Positions 21,910 to 30,102 of a stretch of DNA of 64,000 nucleotides are shown here, piece by piece. The stretch covers positions 1,409,823-1,473,822 of the forward strand of contig NZ_KI912266.1 of the NCBI RefSeq assembly GCF_000235425.2, written 5' to 3'. The notes under the pieces were generated by a model. That model was not told the origin of the DNA. It worked only from the letters and a program-made list of their open reading frames with translations, and searched no databases. The position numbers and the translations under genes are program-made. How positions within the stretch are numbered: the stretch's first letter is position 1; every line of letters starts with the position of its first letter. The DNA is from Pseudofrankia saprophytica. Its GTDB lineage: Bacteria > Actinomycetota > Actinomycetes > Frankiales > Frankiaceae.

Positions 21910-22689
21910 TCAGAACCGCCGGACGCGCAGGACGCCGGTAAGCATCGGGAGGGTGAACTCGCCGAGGGCGGTCTCCGGTCTGCTCGCGAGGAAGGCGCGA
22001 ATCCGGCCGAGCGCGGCCTCTTGTTCCTGTTCTGGCATGACCAGCATCCCCGCGTGCGTCGCGATCTTCGCGACGAGGGAGTCGGCGGTGCGGCGCTGGC
22101 CGTGCCCGAACTCGGCCTGCTCCGGCGAGCCGAACCGGGCGCCCAGGCCGTCGGCTGGCAGGTGCAGGTCCGCCGTCGCGGCACGCCAGGTGCTGAGCGT
22201 GTCGCGCGGGCCGATGGCCGCGCTCCCGCCGGCCCGCGCGAGCCCGGCAACCCAGTCGACCCGGTCGTCGGTGACGTTCCACAGGCCAGCCAGGATGCCG
22301 CCGGGCGCGAGGACCCTGGCGATCTCCGGTCCCGCGACGGCCATGTCGAACCAGTGCATGGCGTGGCCGGCCAGCACGGCATCGACGGACGCGTCCGGCA
22401 GCGGTATCGCCTCGGCACTACCCGGCAGGGCACGGACAGCAGGCAGCGTGCGGCGCAGCTCGGCCAGCATCGCCGGATCGGGCTCGACCGCGATGACTTC
22501 GGCGCCCACCGCCCTCAGCGTGGCGGTCAGCTTGCCGGTTCCGGCGCCGAGGTCGAGCACTCGCGGGCCGGGCGCGGGCTCGAGCGCCCAACGCACCGCG
22601 GCCTGCGCGTAGTCCGGGCGATGCTCGGCATACGCGGTCGCCGCCGCACCAAACGACGAGCCGAGAAGTAGCTGTTCGTGCTGTTCCAC
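21910..22689 (-). CDS. Class I SAM-dependent methyltransferase (UbiE/Methyltransf_11 type)
   Basis: A 259-residue protein with motif I RVLDLGAGTGKLTATLRAVGA, motif II EVIAVEPDPAMLAELRR and LAGHAMHWFDMAVAGPEIARVLAPGGILAGLW, the common methyltransferase post-motif region with the HWF signature. The N-terminus FGAAATAYAEHRPDYAQAAV is also typical of this family. It is the first gene of a two-gene unit with the flavoprotein downstream. The link to quinone chemistry is only suggested by that neighbour. Confidence 0.88.
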   Translation of the reverse strand: MEQHEQLLLGSSFGAAATAYAEHRPDYAQAAVRWALEPAPGPRVLDLGAGTGKLTATLRAVGAEVIAVEPDPAMLAELRRTLPAVRALPGSAEAIPLPDASVDAVLAGHAMHWFDMAVAGPEIARVLAPGGILAGLWNVTDDRVDWVAGLARAGGSAAIGPRDTLSTWRAATADLHLPADGLGARFGSPEQAEFGHGQRRTADSLVAKIATHAGMLVMPEQEQEAALGRIRAFLASRPETALGEFTLPMLTGVLRVRRF

Positions 22690-22811
22690 GCGATCACCCT
22701 GTCTGTGCCCGAAGTACCTCTACTGCCGCACCGGCTACTGGTCGTGTCCGTCTGGCGAGAAGTCCAAAGGTGAACCCCACCCTGATCGACTACGTACCAC
22801 GCGCAGGGGGA

Positions 22812-22829
22812 TCTCGGGGGCAAAGCCCC
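22812..22829. repeat. Solo GGGGGC-AAA-GCCCCC hairpin
   Basis: A short perfect hairpin (22815-22820 with 22824-22829). Read on the minus strand it resembles the second hairpin of repeat family 1, so it may be a decayed relic of that family. It lies upstream of the methyltransferase gene. Confidence 0.4.
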
Positions 22830-22880
22830 CTGAGAGCGGTGGCCTGCGTCGCGTCGAAACCTCGGCCGGCGCGCGGGCCG

Positions 22881-22938
22881 TTCATGATCTGGTGGAATCT
22901 TCGGCCCTATAGCTCCGAAGATTCCACCAGATCATGAA
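22881..22938. terminator. Perfect 24-bp inverted repeat (family 2, copy 1)
   Basis: Arms 22881-22904 and 22915-22938 are perfectly complementary over 24 bp around a 10-nt loop. A second copy with compensatory changes and the same loop length lies at 59351-59404. The position downstream of a minus-strand region suggests transcription termination, though no U tract follows. A mobile hairpin element is the alternative. Confidence 0.65.
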
Positions 22939-22956
22939 AGCGGATCGGCCGTGGCC

Positions 22957-23154
22957 TCAGGTTATGGCCATGCGGTAGGCGCGGCCGGGTAGGTCGCATC
23001 CTCCAACGGCGCTCCGGGCGCGCTGAAGCATGGACGTGATGGTTTCACGGATGAGTGGGTGGGTTCGGACAGGTTCGGGCGCGAGGTGCTCCGCTGCGCG
23101 GAGAATTTCGAGGGCTTGTGCGTGTCCGCACGGCTCGTAGCCGCCGCTGGGCAT
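22957..23154 (-). pseudogene. Remnant of a helix-turn-helix regulator C-terminus
   Basis: The 65-residue frame contains EILRAAEHLAPEPVRTHPLIRETI and ends RSAVGG...LPGRAYRMAIT. This resembles the C-terminal end of actinobacterial XRE-type regulators (APExVRxHPLVRETV ... ELRGLAYRMG). No DNA-binding half is visible upstream. I read it as a decayed fragment, and the assignment rests on remembered family patterns only. Confidence 0.45.
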
Positions 23155-23234
23155 CGCGTGCGGCCCGGCGGCGAGGCCGGGTCGACGACACCATCGGTCG
23201 GGCAGTACGCGCCTGGTCGATCTTCACTCGACGC

Positions 23235-23717
23235 TCAGAGCTCAATGGCGGCGACGATCACGCCGCCTGCGGTGAGAACGATGTTGAGCAAGGCAATGAA
23301 GGCGCCGACGATTCCCGCGGTCCTGGCGGCTCCGCCGAGCGGCCGGCCACCGCGGGTGAGACCCGCCAGCCACGCTGCGCACCCACCGAGCAGGCCAGGA
23401 GCCCCGGACCAGAACACGACCAGAGTGAGGACTGACAAGGCGCCCAGCACGATCGCGCCCACCCGCGCCCGTTCGGGCGTGCGAATCAACCACAATGCGC
23501 TGCCGACCCCGATGACGAGGGCGGTCGTGCCCACCACGCTGACGCCGATCATCGACTCGATCGGACCTTCGCTCCGGTGGGGGTCCTTGTCGTTGAACAG
23601 GATGTCGGCGACGAAGACGGCGATGAACCCGAGAACGCACACGCCGTAGACAGTTCCGACCAGGACGCGGGCAGACGGTAGGGAGAAAGACCTGCGTACC
23701 GCGGCAGATGTTGACAT
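23235..23717 (-). CDS. Four-helix membrane protein of unknown function
   Basis: A 160-residue protein with four predicted transmembrane segments: LVGTVYGVCVLGFIAVFVADI, SVVGTTALVIGVGSALWLI, VGAIVLGALSVLTLVVFW and IVGAFIALLNIVLTAGGVIV. The third-fourth loop is Gly- and Ala-rich. ATG 23717 has GAGG upstream and follows an N-terminal stretch without conserved text. The start lies back to back with the beginning of the histidine kinase reading frame on the other strand. Shared control is possible but no domain is recognised. Confidence 0.7.
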   Translation of the reverse strand: MSTSAAVRRSFSLPSARVLVGTVYGVCVLGFIAVFVADILFNDKDPHRSEGPIESMIGVSVVGTTALVIGVGSALWLIRTPERARVGAIVLGALSVLTLVVFWSGAPGLLGGCAAWLAGLTRGGRPLGGAARTAGIVGAFIALLNIVLTAGGVIVAAIEL

Positions 23718-23883
23718 GACAGCCTCGTTAGTTTCGTGCACCCGGAAGGTCCGAGTCGCCACGGAGATCGTCATCGTTGCGATGTCCCGCACGCGACGCC
23801 CTCGCGTCCCGTCCTCTCCCGACAGTTTCCCGATGCCGTCCCGACGCGAGCCCGCGGCCTACCCGTCATCAGCGCTGTGCCCC

Positions 23884-25816
23884 ATGCTGTCGAGTGTGGC
23901 GGAGACGGCCGAATACGGTGCCAGCGGCGACGTCCGTTCAGCGGAGGTGACGGCCGAGGTTCTCGCTGCCGCCGTGTGCTTCGTCCTGGGCGTGGGCCTG
24001 ACGGCTTTGTCCTTGCGCCTGGCGCCGCAACGGAGCCCCGGCCTGGCATTTCTGGCCGGCTGGCCGGTCTTCGCGGTGGCCGGCGGTGTGGTTCTCGACC
24101 AGCAACCCGCTTCCCGCATCGGGCGTGTTCTTACGCTGCTCTCGCTCGCCCCCGCTCTCGACCTCGGATGGGCCGGGGCACGCTTCGGTAGCGTGTCGTC
24201 GGCGCACTACATCGCGAATGCGGTCTCCGAACTGGCCGCTGTACAGGTCGCAGCCGTCGCCCTCGCGATTCCGGTGGCAGTTCGACCTCCGAAACACCGT
24301 GGCTGCGCGATTGGCCTCGTGGTCCTCGCGGCTGCCGGAGCACTGACGGTCCTGCTCGCTCAGGCACGGGTCGTTCACATGTCCGCGCGGGGCGCAGGCT
24401 GGGCTCTGGTCGTTCTGGGATGTGCTGGGCTCTGGACGCTCGTCGCGCGAGCGGCCTGGACGGACGGTCGTACCAGCCGACGGCGGGTGGTCTGGCTCCT
24501 GGTCGGCCTCGCCTTGGCCGGCGCTCTCGTCACGGTCGCCTGGTCGCTCATGTCAGCCGAACTCGCGTACTACGTCACAGGTTCGGTCGTTGCCGTGACC
24601 GCGATGACGGTGGCACGGCTGTGGTTGCGTGATTCCTTCCGACCCCTCGACGAAGCCGCGTTCGACGTCGTCCTCGTCGTCGCCGCTGTCGGCACCGCCG
24701 TGCTGGCAGCCGCGCTCGTCCGAATCGGCGCCGGCCTCGTGCGGGTGCCGTCACCCGGCACCTCGGCCGTGTTCACCGCGCTGGTCACCGTCGTCATGGC
24801 TGCCCCCGCTGCACTGTGGGTCCGACGCGCGGCGACGACACACCGCTACGGCAGCGGCGTCCTGTCCCCCACCGACGTCGCGGTCATCACGGCCGACCTG
24901 CACGCCAAGATCGAACCACGTAGCCTCCTCGACAAAGCCGCACGCATGGTCGCGGCCGCGAGCGGCAGCGCCGGGGCACGCATCGTTCTCGGCGAGGACG
25001 CTCCCGTCCTCTCCGGGCACTGGATCCTCCATCCACTTGACGTCGGGGGGGGACAGAGTCGGCGCACTGCTCGTCGCGTCTCGCCAGCGAGAGGGGCCCG
25101 AGCCGCGCCAGCAGAAGATTGTCGCCCAGTTACTGCCCACCGTGGCCCTCGTCGCGCGCGCCGTCGGGCTTGCGGTCGAAGCCGAGCACGCCAGGCGGGA
25201 CGTCGCCCGTGAACGGGATGCCGAGCGCAAGCGGGTCATGGGCGACCTGCACGACGGACTAGGCCCGGTACTAGCTGGAATGAGCATGCGGGTGCAGGCG
25301 ACACTGCGCTCCGCTCCGCCGTCGGAACACACCGAACTGTTGACCGATCTTGCTCGCGACCTGGCCGTTTGCCGCACCGACCTGCGGCGCATCGTCGCCG
25401 GCATCGCGCCGTCCACCCTCGACGACGGCGACCTCGCGGCGGCCCTGGACCGGCTGGTCGAGTCGTTCCAACGCGTAGCAGGAGCTCCCCAGCTCACGCA
25501 CGAGATCGCGCTGGACGAACAGATGCCCTCGGCCATGCAAGTAGCCGTCTACCGCTGCGTCGCGGAGGGCGTGACCAATGCGCTTCGTCATGCGGCGGCC
25601 TCGACGATCGACGTGAAGGTCGCGACTTGCCGTGGCGATGTCCTTGTCGAGGTCAGCGACGACGGAGTCGGCAGCCAGGCGGTCCCCGGTGTAGGCCTCT
25701 CGTCCCTGGCGCAACGCGCCAGCAGCCTGGGTGGCGCGTTGACGATCACCGCCATCACCCCGAGGGGAATGCGCATGCGAATGATCCTGCCCACCACCGA
25801 ACCGGCCGGAACATGA
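23884..25816 (+). pseudogene. Sensor histidine kinase split by a G8-tract frameshift
   Basis: Two overlapping frames together encode one NarL-type sensor kinase. The 5' frame (to a stop at 25212) has about eight hydrophobic helices and the start of a GAF-like domain up to PVLSGHWILHPLDVGG. The other frame continues with DRVGALLVASRQREG, a HisKA_3 segment ERKRVMGDLHDGLGPVLAGM with the phospho-His, and a HATPase domain (EGVTNALRHAA, VEVSDDGVG), ending at 25816. They join at eight Gs, 25045-25052, and seven Gs would restore one open frame. The start at 23884 is uncertain and other in-frame ATGs exist upstream. It overlaps the response regulator by ATGA. It may be a true mutation, phase variation or a sequencing error. 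Confidence 0.85.
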
Positions 25817-26463
25817 TCAACGTACTCGTCGTCGATGACCATCCCGTCGTCCTCACCGGCCTCACCGCGCTCATCGGATCCGATCCCCAGCTGTCCGTGT
25901 TCGGGACGGCCCGATCCGCCGCGGCCGCTCGGGAGCTGCCCGGTGATCACGGACCGACTGTCGCCGTGGTGGACCTGCAGCTGCCGGACGGCGACGGTAT
26001 CTCCCTCGGCGTCGAACTCAGGCGACGATGGCCGGCGCTGCGTGTACTCGTCCTCACCATGCACGCCGACGACGCCACCGTGATCCAGAGTCTCGCGAGC
26101 GGCCTGAACGGCTATCTCCTCAAGGACGCCGACCCCGAGGACGTCCTCGCCGCGATCCACTCCGCCGCCGGCGGCTCTTTGGTCGTCGGGCGAGGCGTCA
26201 GCGCCGTCGTGGTCGCCGCAGCCGCATCGGCCCCGCGGACCGATGCCCTCGCGGCATTGCACGCGCGAGACCTGGAGCTCCTGGACCTCATGGTCGAGGG
26301 CATGCCTGTCTCCCACATCGCCGCGCGTCTCTACCTGGCTCCCAAAACCGTCCGAAATCGGATCTCGGAACTGCTGAGAAAGCTGGCAGTCACCTCACGC
26401 GAGGAGGCCGTCTCGCTAGGACGAGCGGCAGGCCGCGGCAGCAACAGCCACTACCGGTACTGA
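25813..26463 (+). CDS. NarL/FixJ-family response regulator
   Basis: A 216-residue receiver plus LuxR-type DNA-binding protein. The acidic pocket is D8 D9, the phosphoacceptor D54 lies in VAVVDLQLPDGDG, and the switch Thr and Lys lie in VLTMHADD and GYLLKDADPEDVL. The C-terminal helix-turn-helix reads LHARDLELLDLMVEGMPVSHIAARLYLAPKTVRNRISELLRKL. ATG 25813 overlaps the kinase stop, so the two are one operon. If the kinase is really inactive, this regulator may be uncoupled or served by another kinase. Confidence 0.93.
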   Translation: MINVLVVDDHPVVLTGLTALIGSDPQLSVFGTARSAAAARELPGDHGPTVAVVDLQLPDGDGISLGVELRRRWPALRVLVLTMHADDATVIQSLASGLNGYLLKDADPEDVLAAIHSAAGGSLVVGRGVSAVVVAAAASAPRTDALAALHARDLELLDLMVEGMPVSHIAARLYLAPKTVRNRISELLRKLAVTSREEAVSLGRAAGRGSNSHYRY

Positions 26464-26520
26464 TCACTTTCAAGGCCTGGACGCCATCCCCAAATGGGGT
26501 CCACAACGACGAAAAACAGA

Positions 26521-26550
26521 AAAGGCCGCCCACCACGCGAGGCGACCTTT
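26521..26550 (-). terminator. Terminator hairpin, U-tract on the minus strand
   Basis: AAAGGCCGCC (26521-26530) pairs with GGCGACCTTT (26541-26550) in 9 of 10 positions. Read leftwards it is followed by a T-rich run (TTTTCTGTTTTT on the minus strand), a typical intrinsic terminator for the tRNA-Ala transcript. It could also stop the response-regulator transcript from the other side. Confidence 0.7.
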
Positions 26551-26609
26551 AACCATCAATAAAATCTTGATTGTCGATACAATAAAAGTTTCCGACCGAA
26601 ATCGGACTC

Positions 26610-26722
26610 AAGTCGGGCGAAGCCCGGCATCGGGGGTTCCAGGGGGCCGCCCCCCTGGGCAGACATAACGCGGGAACCCGGGAAGGTGGCCAAAGGCCAC
26701 CGAACAGGGCAGTCCCGATCGC
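26610..26722 (-). repeat. Hairpin repeat family 1, copy D
   Basis: Minus-strand copy next to the 3' end of tRNA-Ala. In that orientation it starts GATCGGGACTGCCCTGTTCG, then has GGTGGCC-TTT-GGCCACC (26701-26685), a CCAGGGGG...CCCCCTGG hairpin, GGAACCCCCGATG and a CGGGC-TTC-GCCCG hairpin. It matches copy A after gyrB over about 110 bp, but lacks about 28 bp present there. Confidence 0.75.
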
Positions 26723-26723
26723 G

Positions 26724-26796
26724 TGGAGACGAGGGGACTCGAACCCCTAACCCCTGCCTTGCAAAGGCAGTGCTCTGCCAGTTGAGCTACGCCCCC
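26724..26796 (-). tRNA. alaT: tRNA-Ala (anticodon TGC)
   Basis: A 73-nt cloverleaf on the minus strand. The acceptor GGGGGCG pairs with CGTCTCC (two G-U pairs). The anticodon stem CTGCC/GGCAG holds loop TTTGCAA with anticodon TGC (plus-strand 26761-26763). The T arm is AGGGG-TTCGAGT-CCCCT with discriminator A. CCA is not encoded. In many actinobacteria this gene directly follows tRNA-Ile near gyrA. Here it is 14.5 kb away on the other strand. Confidence 0.97.
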
Positions 26797-26930
26797 GTGC
26801 GGTGCGACCGGCGGGTGGCACCGGCCCGGCGGCCGTACCGCAGCGCGCCCCGCCAAGCGTACGACATGCGGGCAGGGGGTGAGGAGCCCCGAAGCGCCGA
26901 CGGTATCGGGACTGGCGCTCCGATCGTTGA

Positions 26931-28355
26931 TCAGCAGCGGCCCATCTGGTCCAGCCAGGACGCGAGCAGCGGTGGCAGCTGGTCGTAGCAGGCGGGACGG
27001 GTCGACGGCGGGGCGGCGGGCGACGTCGGGGCCTGCGCCGGCGGCGGGGTGGAGGTGGGCTGTGGCGCTGGGGCGGCCGTGGCGGGCCGCCGCGGTGGGA
27101 CTGGCCGGGTTGTCGAGTTCGCGGAGGCCTCGGCGTGGAGCGACGGGGTGGCCAGGGGAGCGCCCGGGAACGAGAACGACGTCGGGTCGGCGGCCGGGGT
27201 GCTCGGCGTGGCCGCGGAAGTTCCGTCGGTGCCGGTCGCGGCGGGGAATCCGGCGTCGGAGGATGAGGCCTGCCCAGCGCCGGGACCGACGCTGAACAGC
27301 ACGGCGCCGCCGGCGATCATGACGATGACTGCGGCGACGAGGGCGATCGCCGTCCGGCCGGTCGGACTGTTGGCGAAGGTGCCCGTGCGCAGCATGTTCA
27401 GCCACTCCTGGGGGCCTCTTCCCGCAGGTGCGTGCGCCTGTTCGATGGGGATGAGGAGCCGGGAGGTCCGGTACTTGATCTCATCCTCATCGAGTTCCTC
27501 GGGGCCGCCGCTGGCTCCCTCGGCTCCCTCGGTCTTCCCGGCTGCCTCGACCGGGCGAGCGTCTTTCGTCTCGCCGCCGCCGGTGCCGACCTGGTCGCTG
27601 TCGGCGGCGGCGGTGCCAGCGGCGGTGGTGTTGGCGGCGGTCGCCTCGGGACCGCCGGCCGTGGGCGGCCCGGCAGATGACGGGGCTTCCAAGCCCCCAC
27701 CGTCGCCACCGCCGGCCTCGGACCCGGGGCTCACGGCGGACCCGGGGCTCCCGGCGGACCCGGGTGCCGAGACCTCAGGGGCGGGCGGGTCCACGGGCGG
27801 GTCCACGGGCGCGAGCGGAGAGAGGAGAAGGCCGCCCTTCACCGTGGCTTCGGGGTCGGCGCCGTCGTCTCCTGGCGAGTACGAGGATGGGACGGCTCCG
27901 CTGGCCGCGGCGTCGCCGAGGACCGGGAAGGAGGCCTCGGACGGGTGCGGGGCCGGCGGTGGGACGGCTGACCGTCGGGACCGGAGGAACGCGGCGATGC
28001 CCATGGATCTGCGCCGCGCAGTGGACGCGAGCCGGTTTCCGTTGTCCGTTTCCGGGGCTTTTGTCGCCCACAGATCGGTGGTCTGTCGAGGTTCGCCGCG
28101 GCTGTTGTCGTCGCGGTCCTGGACATCGGCGGTGTTCACCGGCGGTTCCGGGGCGGGTGACACCGGGCCGGCCGCGTTGCCGGACGTGGCGCCGTCCGCC
28201 GGGACCGTGCCGGCCTGGAGCGCGTCGTCTCGGAGCGCGACCTCGTCCTGGGGCGAGGATCGGACCATCTCGGGGCGCACCGTTGGGGCGTCCTGGGCCG
28301 AATCCGTTACGTCTCCTACGCCGCTGTCCCAGCCCCCTGTGACCGGTTCGCTCAT
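26931..28355 (-). CDS. Proline/alanine-rich single-pass membrane protein
   Basis: A 474-residue protein with a long low-complexity N-terminus (about 1-320, rich in Ala, Pro, Gly, Ser and Asp, with GSAGSPGSAVSPGSE-type repeats). One transmembrane helix follows, TAIALVAAVIVMIAGGAVLFSV near residue 340, then a Pro/Thr-rich outer segment. The short Cys-containing end reads RPACYDQLPPLLASWLDQMGRC, and its two Cys could form a disulfide. No domain is recognised. It lies 260 bp downstream of a ParA-type ATPase on the same strand, so a surface or positioning role is possible but speculative. Confidence 0.7.
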   Translation of the reverse strand: MSEPVTGGWDSGVGDVTDSAQDAPTVRPEMVRSSPQDEVALRDDALQAGTVPADGATSGNAAGPVSPAPEPPVNTADVQDRDDNSRGEPRQTTDLWATKAPETDNGNRLASTARRRSMGIAAFLRSRRSAVPPPAPHPSEASFPVLGDAAASGAVPSSYSPGDDGADPEATVKGGLLLSPLAPVDPPVDPPAPEVSAPGSAGSPGSAVSPGSEAGGGDGGGLEAPSSAGPPTAGGPEATAANTTAAGTAAADSDQVGTGGGETKDARPVEAAGKTEGAEGASGGPEELDEDEIKYRTSRLLIPIEQAHAPAGRGPQEWLNMLRTGTFANSPTGRTAIALVAAVIVMIAGGAVLFSVGPGAGQASSSDAGFPAATGTDGTSAATPSTPAADPTSFSFPGAPLATPSLHAEASANSTTRPVPPRRPATAAPAPQPTSTPPPAQAPTSPAAPPSTRPACYDQLPPLLASWLDQMGRC

Positions 28356-28615
28356 CGTGACGTGCCCCTGTCGCCTACATCTCGCGCTTCTCGCGCGGGT
28401 CCGCGCGCCATGCGGCGGCGCAGCGCGGCGCCTGGGCGCTGACTACCGATTCTCACGGTTCCACATCGCGGTAGATGACCGCCGACCAGCCGGGCAAACC
28501 ACGCGCGTACCAACAACGGACTATCAAGGTCCCGTTGGCCGAGCGGCGGAGCTTGGGCATGGGTGCGCGGCGTCCTTGTCGGTGAGGCCGGTGTCCGGTG
28601 AGGCTGGCTGGTGGG

Positions 28616-29743
28616 CTACTGCCTGGTACCGGTGGCGGAGACAGGGAGACGGGGCAGGGTCGGGTCGAGGTAACGCAGCCGCTCGCGCACGTTCACCGCC
28701 AGATCGCGGAACTCCTGGTAGCACTTGCGGACCTGGGTCTGCGCCGCGGCAAGGGCGCCGTCGCCCGCCCGCAGTTCGAACATCGGCTTGCGGGCGTCCT
28801 GCGCCAGCGGCATCAGCGCCTGGTAGTGCGGCAGGTTCGCGATCTCGAACGACTTGTCGAACGGGTCGGCGCGCTGGGTGCCGAGCACCGACGTCGCGAA
28901 CACCTCGGGGATCCTGTCGAGCCAACGGTCGTACGCCCGCACCGGCCGGTCTCTCCCCGAGGCCGGCTGCATGATGACGTAGCCGATCGGCATCATGAGG
29001 GCGCGCGGCGCGGCGATGCGGTCGGGCACCTTCGGCAGCACCATGCCCTGCCAGGTCGAGCGCCAGTCCCGCAGCGTCGGGCCCAGGTTGCGCAGGCCGC
29101 GCAGCGAGAACAGGTCGGCGCCGATCGGCATCAGCACGGTGTCCGCGGACAGCAGCGCGGCCCGGTTGATCGCGCCGAGGTTCGGTCCGACGTCGATGAG
29201 CACGATCTCGGCGCGAATCGCGCGCCCGCCGTGGTCGACGACCCGGTGCAGCGCGGTGGTCGTACGCAGCGCTGCGACGTCCTTGCCGAGGAAGCTGTTC
29301 GGCCAGGCCGCCGACAGCTTGTCCTCGAAGACGGAAAGGTCGACGTCGCCGGGCAGCAGCCAGACGTTGTCGTCGACGGATACCGGGTCGAACAGCGCTA
29401 CGTCCCCGACACCTTCCATGATCGGCGCGATCGCCGTCGCGATGGTCCCCGTGCCGGCGGCGATCCGCGGGCGTCGCCCGCCGCCGAGGATGTCGAGGCG
29501 CCGCGGGGCCGAGGACGCCGTCGAGCCGATCCCGCCGTTCGCCGGAGCGCCGGCGGCGGGCTGCTCCTGCCACAGCGTCGCGAGCTCGTCCTCGTCGAGG
29601 AACTGCGCGGTCAGGTTCGCCTGGGGGTCGAGGTCGACGGCGAGCACACGGTGCCCCTGGCGCGCCAGCATGTGCGCGAGATGGAAGGTCAGCGTGGTCT
29701 TGCCCACGCCACCCTTGTTGTTGAACAGCGCCATCGTGATCAA
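28616..29743 (-). CDS. ParA/MinD-family ATPase
   Basis: A 375-residue deviant-Walker ATPase. The P-loop FNNKGGVGKTTLTFHLAHMLA lies near the start, followed by VLAVDLDPQANLTAQFL and EIVLIDVGPNLGAINRAAL. Such ATPases position plasmids, chromosomes or protein clusters using ATP-driven surface gradients. No ParB gene lies nearby, so it is an orphan, not the chromosomal parA. The TTG start at 29743 is favoured because GAGGGGG lies 6 nt upstream. ATG 29734 is the alternative. The P-loop is preserved. The insertion around residues 60-110 is longer than in simple ParA proteins. Confidence 0.88.
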   Translation of the reverse strand: MITMALFNNKGGVGKTTLTFHLAHMLARQGHRVLAVDLDPQANLTAQFLDEDELATLWQEQPAAGAPANGGIGSTASSAPRRLDILGGGRRPRIAAGTGTIATAIAPIMEGVGDVALFDPVSVDDNVWLLPGDVDLSVFEDKLSAAWPNSFLGKDVAALRTTTALHRVVDHGGRAIRAEIVLIDVGPNLGAINRAALLSADTVLMPIGADLFSLRGLRNLGPTLRDWRSTWQGMVLPKVPDRIAAPRALMMPIGYVIMQPASGRDRPVRAYDRWLDRIPEVFATSVLGTQRADPFDKSFEIANLPHYQALMPLAQDARKPMFELRAGDGALAAAQTQVRKCYQEFRDLAVNVRERLRYLDPTLPRLPVSATGTRQ

Positions 29744-30102
29744 CGCCGGCCCCCTCGCGCCGCCCACCGGGCCCGTGTCAGCGCGAAGCCGCCAGGTTTC
29801 CGCCGGCGGCGCGAGGACCCGCCATTCTGGTGCCCCCTTGGACCGGGGCCGGCGAAGCCGCGCAGCTGAGCAGCAGCGCGCGTCCGGCGGCTCTGACGGC
29901 CAGGAAAGCCGGCCATACCGGCATGTTGCGCGCGCACCCGACCATTGTCCCTCTGCCTCCCCAGCGCGACGCATTGCCAGGGTGGTAGGCCGCCAACAGC
30001 GTGGCTCGGTTCGACACGGTGACCATTCGAGACGGTGACCACCGGAGAGCACCGTGCCTGGTGGGCGTCGTGCCGCGAACCGGGGAGGGCCCTTTCGGTC
30101 AG
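29744..30102. other. Gene-free spacer upstream of the ParA gene
   Basis: About 360 bp between two minus-strand genes. Open frames here have no family features. It presumably holds the ParA promoter, but I see no confident -10/-35 or palindrome. Confidence 0.4.

Noticed and set aside
12163-26796. Genomic island integrated at a tRNA gene
   Set aside because: I found no duplicated tRNA 3' end (att site) and no integrase in the window, so simple site-specific integration is not supported. Inversion or rearrangement remains possible.
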